Assembly (NCBI RefSeq): GCF_007671685.1
Contig: NZ_VCNL01000008.1
Coordinates: forward strand, 1-64,000
Length of the DNA: 64,000 nucleotides
Direction of reading: 5' to 3'
From: Halorubrum salsamenti
GTDB lineage: Archaea; Halobacteriota; Halobacteria; Halobacteriales; Haloferacaceae
Below the pieces are notes generated by a model. It was not told where the DNA came from. It saw only the letters and a list, made by a program, of their open reading frames with translations, and made no database searches. The position numbers and the translations under genes are program-made. Of the stretch, positions 7,546 to 16,789 are shown in pieces; within the stretch, counting starts at the first letter, position 1, and each line of letters starts with the position of its first letter.

Positions 7546-10140
7546 TTACTCGTTCAGTAACGAATCTGGCTTGATTCTGGAGAGCCGCATCGCGTTGCCG
7601 GTGACACCAAGAGTCATACCAGCATCGCCGATAAGGACAGCTGCCCAGATCGGGACGAGTCCGAAGGGCACACCGAGTGCGAGGAGTCCTTTCGCACCCA
7701 GACTCGTCCAGATGTTCTGCCGGATGACGCTGTTCGCGTCGTGCGAGAGTTCGTAGAGGTACGGTAGCTTCGATAGGTCGTCGCTCATCAGTGCGATGTC
7801 TGCTGTTTCGAGAGCAGTATCCGTTCCAGCGGCACCCATCGCAATACCCACGGTCGCCGTCGCAAGCGCGGGTGCGTCGTTAACGCCGTCGCCGATCATA
7901 GCGACCCCGTCGTACTGTTCGTCGAGCTCTTTGATCGCCTCGACCTTCTCGTCGGGCAGGAGTTCTGCGCGGAACTCGTCGACGCCGACCTCCTCGGCAA
8001 TCGCCCGGGCCGTACGTTCGTTGTCACCGGTAAGCATAACGATGTGCTCAACGCCGAGATCGTGGAGCCGCTGGATCGCTGCCTTCGCTCCGGGTCGAAT
8101 CTCGTCGGCCACGGCGATCACGCCCTCAATCTCGTCCTCAGTCCCGACTAAGACGACAGTCTTCCCTTGTGATTGGAGTTCGGGGACCGTCCCCTCAAGA
8201 AGGTCGAGACAGTTGTTGCGCTCACACATCTGCTGACTCTTCGTCGTGACGACACCGCCGTCGGTCGTCGCGTGGACGTGTTCGAGATTGAACCCGAGTT
8301 CCTCGAAGAATCCCGGTTTCCCTGCGTAGTGTTTCTTGCCGTCGAGAGAGGCTTCGACGCCTTTCCCGGTGATACTATCGAAATCATCGACTGTCGGCGC
8401 TCCGATATCACTCTCCTCGGCGAATTCGATGATTGCATCGCCGATGGGGTGTTCCGACCGTGATTCCAGCCCGCGGGCACAGCGGAGAACATCGTCCTCA
8501 CTGTTGTCGTTCAACGGGACGACGTCGGTGACGGTGAGTTCGCCTTTGGTGATCGTGCCGGTCTTGTCCATTGCAATGGCGTCCACCGCGCCCATCGCCT
8601 CGAGATGGTTGCCGCCCTTGATGAGGACACCATTCTTCGCGGCGCTGGTGATCCCCGACACCACCGAGACGGGTGTGGAAATAACGAACGCACAGGGACA
8701 TGCAAGCACAAGCAGCGTGAGGCCGTAGACGATGAACGTCGGCCACGATGCCCCGAATAGGAGCGGCGGGACAACTGCAACCAGGACCGCAAAGCCGACG
8801 ACGACGGGGGTGTAGTATGATGAGAACCGCTCGACGAACTGCTCGCGTTCGGTTTTGTTGGACTGTGCGTCTTCGACCATCTGGACGATGCGCGAGAGTG
8901 TGTTATCGCCCGCTTCGGAGGTGACCTCGATTTCGAGATAGCCCTGTTCGTTGATTGTGCCAGCGTACACCTCGTCACCCGGTGTCTTGTCCACTGGCAC
9001 GCTCTCGCCTGTGATGGGGGCCTGGTTGACAGCACTCTCTCCGTCAAGAACCTCGCCGTCCATCGGGATTTTTTCACCCGGACGCACGACGACGACATCG
9101 CCGACAGCCACGTTATCGACAGGAACGGTTACCTCTTCGCCATCGCGTTTTACGGTCGCCTCGTCCGGCGATAGATCCATCAACTCTTGGAGTGAGTTCC
9201 GGGCGCGATCCATCGAATAGCGTTCAAGCAGCTCTGCAATACTGAACAGGAACGTGAGTGTGGCGGCCTCAAAGTAGAGCGCTTCCCCGAAGACGAGGCT
9301 GGCGATGATGGCGCCGCTGATGGCAATACTCATCAACAGGTCGATGTCGAGATTCCGGTTCAACGCAGAGTAGTAGCCGTTGCGGAAAATGATCTGGCCA
9401 GCGATCCCAACCGCGCCGAGGAACAGGATGTCGGCGACAAGTAACTCGCGCCCGACGAGCTCGGCCACAAGGACGTTCTGGCCCGTAAGGAAGAACTCAA
9501 AGAGGAGCCCAAGTGCGACGAGCCCCCCGCTAATCCACGTTTTTATCGCCCGCGAACTTGTCCAAACGTTCTCCCGTTCGTCAGTCGAACTCTCGGCAGT
9601 GTTTGCGTCGTTCGCAGTCGAGTCGGTCACTTCGTAGCCAGCACTCTCGATCGCATCAGTGATCTTCGATGGCGAAGTGGAGTCGTCATCGTAGGTCGTC
9701 ACTACTTTCCCAGTAGTCGGTTGTGTCTCGTAACTCGAGAGCCCCGGGAGATCATCAAGGGCGTTCTCAATTTTTCCCGCACAGGATGGACAGTCCATTT
9801 CGGGGACAGTGAACGCCGCGGTTGTCTCGCCCTGGTACTCAACCGTATAGCCCGCTTTTTTGACGCGGTCGGCGATTTCGTCCGGAGATGTTTGGCTTCT
9901 CTCATAAGAAACAGAGAGTGTTCCAGTCGTCACCTGTGGGTCAACAGTGGTAATACCATCAAGTTTTCTGACACTATTTTTCACCTTCCCCGCACAAGAT
10001 GGGCAATCCATCTCGGGCACCGAGAACTGGGCAACATCGTCCCGATTTGACGAGGTCGAGGATACGCTATCAGTGTCCTGTCCGTTAGTGTCATGGTCGT
10101 GTTCGTGGTCGTGACCACCTTCTTCTGGTGGTGATGTCAT
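7546..10140 (-). CDS. zntA: Zn/Cd/Pb-type P1B ATPase with two heavy-metal-associated domains
   Basis: An 864-residue heavy-metal pump that exports soft divalent cations at the cost of ATP. A His/Asp-rich N-terminus (residues 8-18) precedes two HMA domains, each with MDCPSC (Cys 46/49 and 117/120). The transmembrane metal motif is CPCAFVISTP near residue 480, the form typical of Zn/Cd/Pb (P1B-2) rather than Cu pumps, which carry CPCALGLATP. DKTGTITKGE (phosphorylated Asp near 523), MLTGDNERTA and GDGVNDAPALA complete the ATPase core. A further Cys pair (MCERNNCLDL) in the nucleotide-binding region may be an extra metal site. It faces the sppA remnant tail to tail. A TATA-like element 25-31 bases upstream suggests a leaderless message. 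Confidence 0.92.
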   Translation of the reverse strand: MTSPPEEGGHDHEHDHDTNGQDTDSVSSTSSNRDDVAQFSVPEMDCPSCAGKVKNSVRKLDGITTVDPQVTTGTLSVSYERSQTSPDEIADRVKKAGYTVEYQGETTAAFTVPEMDCPSCAGKIENALDDLPGLSSYETQPTTGKVVTTYDDDSTSPSKITDAIESAGYEVTDSTANDANTAESSTDERENVWTSSRAIKTWISGGLVALGLLFEFFLTGQNVLVAELVGRELLVADILFLGAVGIAGQIIFRNGYYSALNRNLDIDLLMSIAISGAIIASLVFGEALYFEAATLTFLFSIAELLERYSMDRARNSLQELMDLSPDEATVKRDGEEVTVPVDNVAVGDVVVVRPGEKIPMDGEVLDGESAVNQAPITGESVPVDKTPGDEVYAGTINEQGYLEIEVTSEAGDNTLSRIVQMVEDAQSNKTEREQFVERFSSYYTPVVVGFAVLVAVVPPLLFGASWPTFIVYGLTLLVLACPCAFVISTPVSVVSGITSAAKNGVLIKGGNHLEAMGAVDAIAMDKTGTITKGELTVTDVVPLNDNSEDDVLRCARGLESRSEHPIGDAIIEFAEESDIGAPTVDDFDSITGKGVEASLDGKKHYAGKPGFFEELGFNLEHVHATTDGGVVTTKSQQMCERNNCLDLLEGTVPELQSQGKTVVLVGTEDEIEGVIAVADEIRPGAKAAIQRLHDLGVEHIVMLTGDNERTARAIAEEVGVDEFRAELLPDEKVEAIKELDEQYDGVAMIGDGVNDAPALATATVGIAMGAAGTDTALETADIALMSDDLSKLPYLYELSHDANSVIRQNIWTSLGAKGLLALGVPFGLVPIWAAVLIGDAGMTLGVTGNAMRLSRIKPDSLLNE

Positions 10141-10163
10141 TATGTGAAACGAATGCTCTCAAA

Positions 10164-10172
10164 CTTATTAAC
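10164..10172 (-). promoter_or_regulatory. TATA-like element for the P-ATPase gene
   Basis: On the minus strand gttaataag lies 24-32 bases before the ATG at 10140. This is the normal archaeal TATA position for a leaderless transcript. No metal-regulator operator is obvious. Confidence 0.45.
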
Positions 10173-10455
10173 CTGGCTGCTATAATACCCCCCAATATTA
10201 ACAATTCTTATTAAATTCTGTAGTGTAGAATAATAAAAGCGGATGATTTACAGCCAGCCAAGGGACGCACTCGGAGACTTGATTCGAACCTACTCATTGG
10301 TGCCTACACTAACAGTAGTCTATCTGATATATGCTCATCCACTATCGGTAGTTCCCATCGTTCCTAATTACGGACTCTGCTTCTGGGAGAAAATGAGATC
10401 GACGTCAGAGATCCGTTTGTATATATGATCTGAATTCATATACAGGAATATAACC
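10173..10455. other. A+T-rich intergenic region
   Basis: Between the divergent P-ATPase and the small gene at 10456. It includes a very A/T-rich run near 10190-10250 and no recognisable gene; a 61-codon frame at 10243-10428 has no family features. Confidence 0.45.
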
Positions 10456-10692
10456 ATGACGTTACTCAAACAGGCGCTTGCGAGGGTCTATGAGTATCGG
10501 ATGTACTTCCTCGGCGTCTCGGGGTTCGTCATCGCTGGGCTCGCCGTTACCTACGGCGTCCAGACCGAAGACACGGTGGCGGCACTCGGTGCACTCCTGT
10601 TTCTGCCGAATGCGGTTGTCCTCCTCGGCATCGGGCTCCGAGAACAAGGATTGATCGGCAATCTATCGCCATCGGGATCCAACCCGGAGTAA
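10456..10692 (+). CDS. Hypothetical two-span membrane protein
   Basis: A 78-residue protein with two membrane helices (about residues 18-35, YFLGVSGFVIAGLAVTYGV, and 43-62, ALGALLFLPNAVVLLGIGL) and short polar ends. It converges on the cytochrome bd operon, ending 21 bp from it. I recognise no family; intact frame, ATG start and clear hydrophobic pattern support a real gene. Confidence 0.55.
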   Translation: MTLLKQALARVYEYRMYFLGVSGFVIAGLAVTYGVQTEDTVAALGALLFLPNAVVLLGIGLREQGLIGNLSPSGSNPE

Positions 10693-10713
10693 CGCCCTTC
10701 CGACACATTTCTC

Positions 10714-10992
10714 TTAGTTCGTTTTGACAAGCGTGAGCCGCTGCTGTATCATCTGATCGACGTTGTACAGGAGCACGCTGACCGAGGCGAGGACGGTTCC
10801 CAGATAGACGATCAATCCGGGTGGTCCGGAAACCGTTCCACCGAGGGCCGCGCCACCGAGTCCAACAACGATGAGCTCAGCCCACGTCAGCAGAATGCGC
10901 GACAATAGCCACGTTCGGTCGGCATCAATCGATTGCTCGTCCGACGCGACGGTGAGCCCTTCCCCGTCGTCAGGAACGTTGGCGTCGACCAC
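10714..10992 (-). CDS. Small membrane protein of the cytochrome bd operon
   Basis: A 92-residue protein: acidic N-terminal 25 residues, then two hydrophobic helices (LLTWAELIVVGLGGAALGG and GLIVYLGTVLASVSVLLYNV) and a basic tail. It starts two bases after the cydB stop, so it is very likely translated with CydAB. In bacteria small proteins such as CydX stabilise the bd oxidase. This one is not CydX-like in sequence, so an accessory role is only inferred from position. Confidence 0.6.
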   Translation of the reverse strand: MVDANVPDDGEGLTVASDEQSIDADRTWLLSRILLTWAELIVVGLGGAALGGTVSGPPGLIVYLGTVLASVSVLLYNVDQMIQQRLTLVKTN

Positions 10993-10994
10993 TG

Positions 10995-11996
10995 TCAGTA
11001 AGCCTCCTCGGGGGATATGGGACCACTGAACGCCGAGTAGAGCACGACAAAGTAGCTTGCCACCAGCGGCAACAACAGTGCGGCGGCTATTGACATCAGA
11101 TTCAGCGGGAGCGTCGAGACAATGGTTTCGCTGATCGTTGCTCCAGTTGCTGGGTCGATGGCAGGATACATAATAATCCCCACAACGGCGATCAGCCCGT
11201 ACGTGAGGACCGCTGCCGCCCCGAGTGCCAGTAGACTCTCACCGCGCCGCATGGCGACGATGTATCCCGCGGTGAGGCCGATCGAAGTCACCACTAACAC
11301 GACGATGGCCGGATGTAGCAGTGTCAACAGCCCACTGGGCAGTCGCACGGCGAGGATCGCTAGCGTTGCCACCACCGCCACCAAGTAGCCGACGACCGCG
11401 AACTGACCGTACGTCGACACCCGCTCGGGCAGATCGAGTGGCGCTTTCAGCCGGAGGAACGCCGCCCCGGAGACGACCGTCAGCAGCGTCAGCGTGAAGC
11501 CGACGACGACGCCGATGAGCGAGACGGAGCTCTCGTTGCCGACGAGCCAGTTGCCGGCGAAGACACCGAGCAGGAACGGCGCGAGGACGCTCCCAGCAAC
11601 GAAGGCGACACTCCACGCCCGCTGCCAGCGCTCGTCATGACGCTGTTCGTACATCTCAGGCGCCAGCCCACGAAGGATGAGCGCACCCAAAATCCCGAAC
11701 ATCAGCAGGTAGTGCCGGCTGAACAGGTTCGCGTAGGCCGCGGGAAAGGCGGCAAAGAGTGTGCCGCCAAAGACGACCAGCCAGACCTCGTTGCCGTCCC
11801 AGAACGGACCGACGGCAGCGAGGACAGCCTCATGTTCCCGGTCGGTGTTGAGCAGACCGTAAATCGCCCCTGCCCCGAAATCGAACCCATCGAGAAACAG
11901 GAACGTCGCTAGCAGCGTGAAGATGAGACCGAACCACATCTCAGAGAGCGGGAGGCCGAACAGCGGTCCAGCACTGAGCGACTCGACGCTAATCAT
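10995..11996 (-). CDS. cydB: Cytochrome bd-type oxidase subunit II
   Basis: A 333-residue polytopic subunit II of the bd quinol oxidase, which pairs with CydA in the cytoplasmic membrane. Family marks include MWFGLIFTLLATFLFLDGFDFGAG near the N-terminus, and GPFWDGNEVWLVVFGGTLFAAFP around residues 65-90. The ATG at 11996 is preferred over the TTG-type start 12 codons upstream because the conserved N-terminus begins there. It follows cydA by 68 bp and precedes a small membrane gene by 2 bp. Confidence 0.93.
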   Translation of the reverse strand: MISVESLSAGPLFGLPLSEMWFGLIFTLLATFLFLDGFDFGAGAIYGLLNTDREHEAVLAAVGPFWDGNEVWLVVFGGTLFAAFPAAYANLFSRHYLLMFGILGALILRGLAPEMYEQRHDERWQRAWSVAFVAGSVLAPFLLGVFAGNWLVGNESSVSLIGVVVGFTLTLLTVVSGAAFLRLKAPLDLPERVSTYGQFAVVGYLVAVVATLAILAVRLPSGLLTLLHPAIVVLVVTSIGLTAGYIVAMRRGESLLALGAAAVLTYGLIAVVGIIMYPAIDPATGATISETIVSTLPLNLMSIAAALLLPLVASYFVVLYSAFSGPISPEEAY

Positions 11997-12064
11997 TGAT
12001 GATACCTCTCGGCTGTCCGCTAGCAGTATCAATCTGCGTCGACCTCCCCATGACCGTCGGCACG

Positions 12065-13501
12065 TCAGTCATCGTCGGTACCTCCCGCGGCCGACGTGTC
12101 TAGCATAGGTGTGCGGTCGGGACGCTCGCGAAGCTGTTCGCGACCGGGCGGGCCGTTGCGGATGACCCGAGTGATAACGTAGGTATACAGCCCGAGCAAC
12201 GCAAGGTACACCACGGCGAAGCCAACGAGTGAGATCGTCGCTTCAGTTCCCGTTAACCCGGGTGAGACCGCTTCACTGGTCTTCATCACATCCTGAATGA
12301 CCCACGGCTGTCTGCCGACCTCGGTGACGATCCAGCCGAGTTCGACCGCGAGGATGCCCAGCAGTGACGAGCCCATCAGTGCCTTGTGTAACAGACCATC
12401 ATTCAGTAGCTGGCCCTTGTACCATCGGTAGCCACCCCAGAACGATAACAGGATGAACCAAAATCCCAGACCGACCATCGCACGGAAAGCCCAGAAGACG
12501 ATGGCGACCGGCGGCGCCTGGCTCTCAAAGGTGTTCAATCCACGTATCTCGGCGGTCGGATCACCCCCGCTGGCGAGCCACGACGCGCCACCGGGTATCC
12601 CGATGCCGAACAGTTCCTTCGCCCGTGGGTCGGTGATCGAATCGAGGTTCGTCGGGACGGCGATAAGATACTCAGGCACGTAGGAGTCGGTCTCCCAGAC
12701 GGCCTCCATTGCGGCAAACTTCTGCGGTTGGGTTTCGGCGACCGAGCGGGCGTACATGTCGCCCTGATAGACTTGAAACGGGGCCGTGATCAGCAGAGCG
12801 ACGAGGGCGATCTTCAGGGTCATCTCCCAGAAATTCACGTTGTCGACATCGATCCCACGAACGTGGTGTTTGAACACGTAGTAGGCGGCGATGCCGGCCA
12901 TGAAGAGCGCGACCGATTCGACGGCCGCGTTCTGCATGTGGACAAACATGTAGCCGAATCGGGGGTTAAAATACGCTGCAAGCGGATCGACGAGCTTAAC
13001 GACCGTCTGGCCGCCCTCGGTGACTAGTTCATAGCCACGCGGGGTTTGCATCCATGAGTTCGCGATGAGAATCCACACGGCTGAGAGCCACGTGCCAAGA
13101 CCGACAGCGACGCTTGAAATGAAGTAGAGCGTGTCATCGACGCGCTCACGGCCGAAAACGAAGATCCCGAGGAACGTCGCCTCTAGCATGAACGCCATCA
13201 TCCCCTCAACGGCTAGCGGGCCACCAAACAGTTCGCCGGCGGCAATCGAAAACGCCGCGAAGTTCGTCCCGAACTCGAATTCGAGGACGATTCCAGTAAC
13301 GGTGCCGACAACAAAGGAGATGGCGAAGATCTTGGTCCAGAAGCGACGCAACTGTTCGTACACCGGCTCGCCAGTTCGAATGTCCTTCCATGTAAAATAG
13401 ATAAGAAACGGGGCTAACCCCATGCTCATCACCGGAAAGATGATATGGACGATTGTGGTGAGGGCGAACTGGAGCCGGCTAGCGATAAGTGGATCGACCA
13501 T
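12065..13501 (-). CDS. cydA: Cytochrome bd-type oxidase subunit I
   Basis: A 478-residue haem-carrying subunit that oxidises quinol and reduces O2 to water. Visible landmarks are the N-terminal haem ligand region FALTTIVHIIFPVMSMGL (His18), YMFVHMQNAAVES with the second conserved His, and the Q-loop motif TQPQKFAAMEAVWET with the conserved Lys and Glu. The Q-loop is short, as in the cyanide-insensitive subfamily. Nine or so membrane helices can be seen. It begins the operon cydA-cydB-small gene, and the start ATG at 13501 gives a canonical N-terminus. High oxygen affinity is usual for the family and would suit low oxygen in brine. Confidence 0.94.
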   Translation of the reverse strand: MVDPLIASRLQFALTTIVHIIFPVMSMGLAPFLIYFTWKDIRTGEPVYEQLRRFWTKIFAISFVVGTVTGIVLEFEFGTNFAAFSIAAGELFGGPLAVEGMMAFMLEATFLGIFVFGRERVDDTLYFISSVAVGLGTWLSAVWILIANSWMQTPRGYELVTEGGQTVVKLVDPLAAYFNPRFGYMFVHMQNAAVESVALFMAGIAAYYVFKHHVRGIDVDNVNFWEMTLKIALVALLITAPFQVYQGDMYARSVAETQPQKFAAMEAVWETDSYVPEYLIAVPTNLDSITDPRAKELFGIGIPGGASWLASGGDPTAEIRGLNTFESQAPPVAIVFWAFRAMVGLGFWFILLSFWGGYRWYKGQLLNDGLLHKALMGSSLLGILAVELGWIVTEVGRQPWVIQDVMKTSEAVSPGLTGTEATISLVGFAVVYLALLGLYTYVITRVIRNGPPGREQLRERPDRTPMLDTSAAGGTDDD

Positions 13502-13618
13502 GGCTGAAGGAGTGGCTAACAGCCGATTCTAAAGAACATATCATGTTAAACATATCCGCACCTCCTTCTCGCCGGGAAGCGGCGAACCGTTTATTATGTC
13601 GACCGATAACGCCGCCGT

Positions 13619-13798
13619 ATGGATACCCGGCGTGTCGTTCTTGTGCTCGTCTGTCTGGTGACGGCGATCATGGCTATCAGAGGGTTTGTCGCGCTCCAGA
13701 ACGTGGAGTTCGGCACGGTCGGGCGACAGCTCGGTGTGGGGGCGATCGTCTTCATCTTCGGGATCGCACTTGTCCGTCGATGGGATGAGATCGGGTAA
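13619..13798 (+). CDS. Very small two-span membrane protein
   Basis: A 59-residue frame, ATG at 13619 and TAA at 13796. It encodes two hydrophobic helices (VVLVLVCLVTAIMAIRGFV and GVGAIVFIFGIALV) joined by a short polar loop (LQNVEFGTVGRQ), with an RRWDEIG tail. It is divergent from cydA, 117 bp away. The pattern is typical of conserved haloarchaeal micro-membrane proteins, but I do not recognise the family. Confidence 0.5.
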   Translation: MDTRRVVLVLVCLVTAIMAIRGFVALQNVEFGTVGRQLGVGAIVFIFGIALVRRWDEIG

Positions 13799-14118
13799 TA
13801 ATTGACGTAGCGTTCGGTGATTCATCAACACTCAACACGGTCCACAATCGGCAGGTCACATCGAGTTAGCGGAGAGCCACAACGGATAGAATTATTAAGA
13901 TATCAGGGTAATCCTCCGTTGACGTACGAAATCCAGGTTGATAACGGAATAGTTACTGTGACGAGGTGTTCTCTGTCCAAGGATCTAGTCTTTCATATCC
14001 GTCCTCCAGGCTCTTCTCCTTCTACAGATGATGCACTGGAGTGTTTCCTTCGTACGGCAGAACCCAAACCTGTGTGTTTAATCTACTAGATTAAGAATCA
14101 CAATGTAGGTGATTTCGT
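13799..14118. other. Intergenic region before the CDF gene
   Basis: A 90-codon frame at 13817-14089 exists but shows no hydrophobic, domain or composition signal I can support. The rest is A/T-leaning spacer before the TTG start at 14119. Confidence 0.4.
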
Positions 14119-15033
14119 TTGGGAACTACTCAGAGCCACGACAGCGGACACGGCCATGATAGTGGCGAACGGAGCATCCGGAAATTGGGCGTGGTCGCCC
14201 TGATCAACCTCGTCGGCTTCGTGATCGAACTTGCTGGTGGTCTCCTCTTCGGTTCCGTAGCCCTGATCGGCGACGCCTTCCACATGCTGTTCGACGCGCT
14301 CGCGTACGTTCTCGCCTTCGGTGCCGCCTACGTCTCACGACGTACTGAACCAGGCGAGTACTGGTCATACGGACTGGACCGTGTCGAGCCGTTCACTGCG
14401 TTTCTGAACGGTGTCCTCCTCGTTCCGATGGTGGGATACCTCGTCTGGGAGTCCTATCAGCGATTCCTCAAACCCGTCGAGATCGATCCGTTGATGACAG
14501 CAGGACTCGCTACGGGCGGACTGGTCGTGAACTTCGCGTCCGTGTACTACTTACAGGGCGGCGAAATGAACCTCAACGAGAAGGGTGCGTACTACCATCT
14601 TATCGGGGATACCGGCGCGTCCGTCGCTGTCATCGTTTCGATGCTCGTTGTTGAGTTCACTGGATCGACACTCGCTGACCCAATCACGGCAGTGTTGATC
14701 GCGGTCATCATTATCTGGTCGGCTGTGAAACTACTCCGTGAGAGCGGCAAAATATTCTTCCAGCGGAGTCCGGTTTCCGTCGACGAAGTCGAAACCCGGT
14801 TAAAACAACTCGAGGGCGTCGTGGCAGTCGATGATGTACACGTTTGGCAGTTATCGAGTACGATCCGCGTCGCGTCGATGCATCTGAAAGACGATGTCCA
14901 GTCACTCGAGGAGCGGGAGAAACTCAAAACACAGGCTGTCGACGTTCTTCACGACGAATTCGACGTTGACCACGCGACTATCGACATGGCTAGTGAATCG
15001 AACGAATATGCACAGGTGCCAGAGCATCAGTAA
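14119..15033 (+). CDS. Cation diffusion facilitator, CzcD-type metal exporter
   Basis: A 304-residue six-helix exporter that expels Zn/Cd/Co-type cations in exchange for protons. A His-rich N-terminus (HDSGHGHDSGE) is followed by the helix-2 metal site HMLFDALAY preceded by LIGDAFHM, and by LIGDTGASVAV in helix 5, the second half of the HD/DD site. A C-terminal cytoplasmic dimer domain (about residues 215-290, with VDDVHVWQLSS) closes it. The start must be the TTG at 14119: an in-frame TGA lies three codons upstream and the next Met is inside helix 2. It lies with the P-ATPase and bd oxidase in the same metal and respiration island. Confidence 0.92.
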   Translation: MGTTQSHDSGHGHDSGERSIRKLGVVALINLVGFVIELAGGLLFGSVALIGDAFHMLFDALAYVLAFGAAYVSRRTEPGEYWSYGLDRVEPFTAFLNGVLLVPMVGYLVWESYQRFLKPVEIDPLMTAGLATGGLVVNFASVYYLQGGEMNLNEKGAYYHLIGDTGASVAVIVSMLVVEFTGSTLADPITAVLIAVIIIWSAVKLLRESGKIFFQRSPVSVDEVETRLKQLEGVVAVDDVHVWQLSSTIRVASMHLKDDVQSLEEREKLKTQAVDVLHDEFDVDHATIDMASESNEYAQVPEHQ

Positions 15034-15071
15034 GCGATGACGGCGTGGGACTCACGGTTTCTCTGAGCACT

Positions 15072-15380
15072 TCACGTTACCTGCAAGTAGAGGGCGGAGA
15101 GCAATACGGCATTATACACACCATGGATCACAGCTGGGGTTACGAGGTTCTCCGCATATTCGTAGGTGGCGCCGAGGACGAGTGCGAGAACGAACACGAC
15201 GGCCATGTAGGTGAGTTGGCCATCACCACTGAGAGCTGTCGTGTGACTCACAGCGAAGATCGCACTCGCAATAACGACTGCACTCCCTGGCCGGAAGGTT
15301 TGTCGTAGTGTTCCCTGGATAAGCCCTCGGAATAAGAATTCTTCGCCAGGACCAACGAGCAGTAGTGAGAATGGCACTAC
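15072..15380 (-). pseudogene. CPBP-family intramembrane protease, 3' fragment
   Basis: Only the last 100 or so residues remain. They carry LLVGPGEEFLFRGLIQGTLR (the EExxxR site), FAVSHTTALSGDG and HGVYNAVLL. The fragment aligns well with the C-terminal half of the intact paralog at 21432-22160 (GPGEELLYRGLVQGTLR). The frame runs straight into the end of the IS1595-type element at 15381, so that insertion removed the first half. I find no matching N-terminal half on the other side of the element. Confidence 0.85.
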
Positions 15381-16353
15381 GCTCTTGTGACGTAGATTGT
15401 TGGTGAGTCAGAGAACTGCTTGGACAATCTCTTTCAGTGCCTCTCGACCCGGTTTATGGAGGATTCGTCGCCGAAGCTGGAGCGGTCTGAGATACGCTGT
15501 CAGTTTGTCCTTTGAGACGCCTCGATGCGGCGAGAGCCACCGTCGCGCCAGCGACGCGTGGCTCTCGCACGTGTTCACGTGCGCGTCTCCATCAGCGTAC
15601 TCGCCGTCATCGTGAATTACTGCTTCTCGGTGGAAGTTCTCGTCATCGTCGAGTGGATCGTAGGCCCGAAATCCGTCAGTATACACGGTCAGCGACTCCT
15701 TCTCGTGGTTGCCGAGAAGGAGTCGCACCGTCGCTTCGTCGGCGGATTTCGCCGGAATGACGTATCGCTGACCGCTGCCGCGATCCACGAGGACGAACAC
15801 GGGTGGTTTGTCTTGATCATACGTTCCGCGTCCGCGTCGAGAGAGGCCGCGAGAGCGCGACCAGCGGTCGCGCTCGCGGCCTTTCAAGCCGGAAGAGACG
15901 TAGAACTCGTCAATCTCGACCGGGCCAACGAGAGAGATGTCTGGCGCGTCGAGCGTTCTGGCGAACTGCTCGACGCGCCGGCGAAGTGAACGATACGAAA
16001 CGTCAATTTCAGCATCTAACTGGCGGATACTCGTGTTGAATCGGAGGAACGAGTAGAACGCGAACAAGAGCTTGTCGAGGCCGATCTTCGCGTGCGCGAA
16101 GATCGTGCCAGTCTTGTCGTTGAACGTGCGGTCGCAATCCTTACAGAGATACCGTTGATACTCTCGATAGCTGCCGTGTTTGATCACTGACTCAGACCGG
16201 CAGCGGGGGCAACAGAGGCCCTCGCGGCGCTCGCCTCTGAACTCAGCAATTCAAATGGGAACATTGCGTTCGGGTGACGCGTTCGCGTCACCCTTGCCCG
16301 CTACGCTTCCACAGCGACAGCTCTACCTGACCAACAATCTACTTCCGAAGAGC
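15381..16353 (-). mobile_element. IS1595-type insertion sequence (ISH4-like)
   Basis: About 973 bp bounded by imperfect 33-bp inverted repeats. The left end is 15381-15413 and the right end 16321-16353; both begin GCTCTT and share the perfect core GTAGATTGTTGGT. It carries one transposase gene on the minus strand. No 8-bp target duplication is visible (left flank ggcactac, right flank gtaagagg), so one flank was probably rearranged. It truncates the CPBP gene at 15072-15380. Confidence 0.8.
15408..16187 (-). pseudogene. IS1595-family transposase, N-terminus shifted out of frame
   Basis: The 259-residue frame holds most of an ISXO2/IS1595 transposase: a zinc-finger end (YLCKDCDRTFNDKTG), VGPVEIDEFYVSSGLKG with the first catalytic Asp region, VYTDGFRAY with the second, and NTCESHASLARRWLSPHRG near the C-terminus. 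Upstream in the same frame the zinc finger continues (GLCCPRCRSESV) but meets a stop without an ATG. The expected start MFPFELLSSEASAA is present at 16264 in another frame. So a deletion or frameshift between about 16190 and 16245 separates the start from the body. A GTG at 16187 could still make a shortened protein lacking half the zinc finger. Confidence 0.7.
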
Positions 16354-16498
16354 GTAAGAGGCAAAGGAGGATACCCAATACGTAGGACACCGACCTCATT
16401 TGACGTACCGAACTCGCAAAGTCGGAGTGACCACGGACTCGTTATGTAGACACCATGAGTCGTCTACGGATGTCGAATTCTGTTTCGTAAAGTGATTA

Positions 16499-16509
16499 GG
16501 CTTAACTGG
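16499..16509 (+). promoter_or_regulatory. Promoter-like element before the tRNA gene
   Basis: The run ggcttaactgg is centred about 27 bases before the first base of the tRNA, at the distance and with the composition of haloarchaeal tRNA TATA elements. This supports expression of the tRNA. Confidence 0.45.
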
Positions 16510-16530
16510 ATTCGCCAGTGAGATCAATAT

Positions 16531-16605
16531 GCTCCGTTGGTGTAGCTCGGCCAATCATCTCGGTATCTCACGCCGAGGACCGAGGTTCAAATCCTCGATG
16601 GAGCA
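16531..16605 (+). tRNA. tRNA-Glu (anticodon CTC)
   Basis: A full cloverleaf can be drawn. The acceptor stem GCTCCGT pairs with ATGGAGC with one G-U pair. The D-arm region is GTGTAGCTCGGCCAATCAT, as in other haloarchaeal tRNA-Glu. The anticodon stem TCGGT/GCCGA encloses the loop ATCTCAC with CTC at positions 34-36. The T-arm CGAGG-TTCAAAT-CCTCG is perfect, and A follows as discriminator. CCA is not encoded, as is common in archaea. It lies between an insertion sequence and a decayed ATPase, an unusual place for a housekeeping tRNA. It could be a plasmid-borne extra copy or mark an old integration site. Confidence 0.85.
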
Positions 16606-16789
16606 TCTCCAACCCGCTTCGACCCTCTATAGGCCGACCTCATATCTGCCCACTACACGACTAGCTTCACAGAATCGCGTGTTGGGCAGGTATACCTCCG
16701 TAGAACTAGTTGCAATCACCAGCCTATGTCTGGTTGCTTTTGCTACCGCGACGGTCGTATTTACCGTAGGCGGAACTCCTTCAAGCACG
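16606..16789. other. Spacer with a stray membrane-helix reading
   Basis: No gene supported. The plus strand near 16690-16765 reads SVELVAITSLCLVAFATATV, a good hydrophobic segment, but without a convincing start or continuation. It may be the leading end of a lost gene. Confidence 0.35.
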
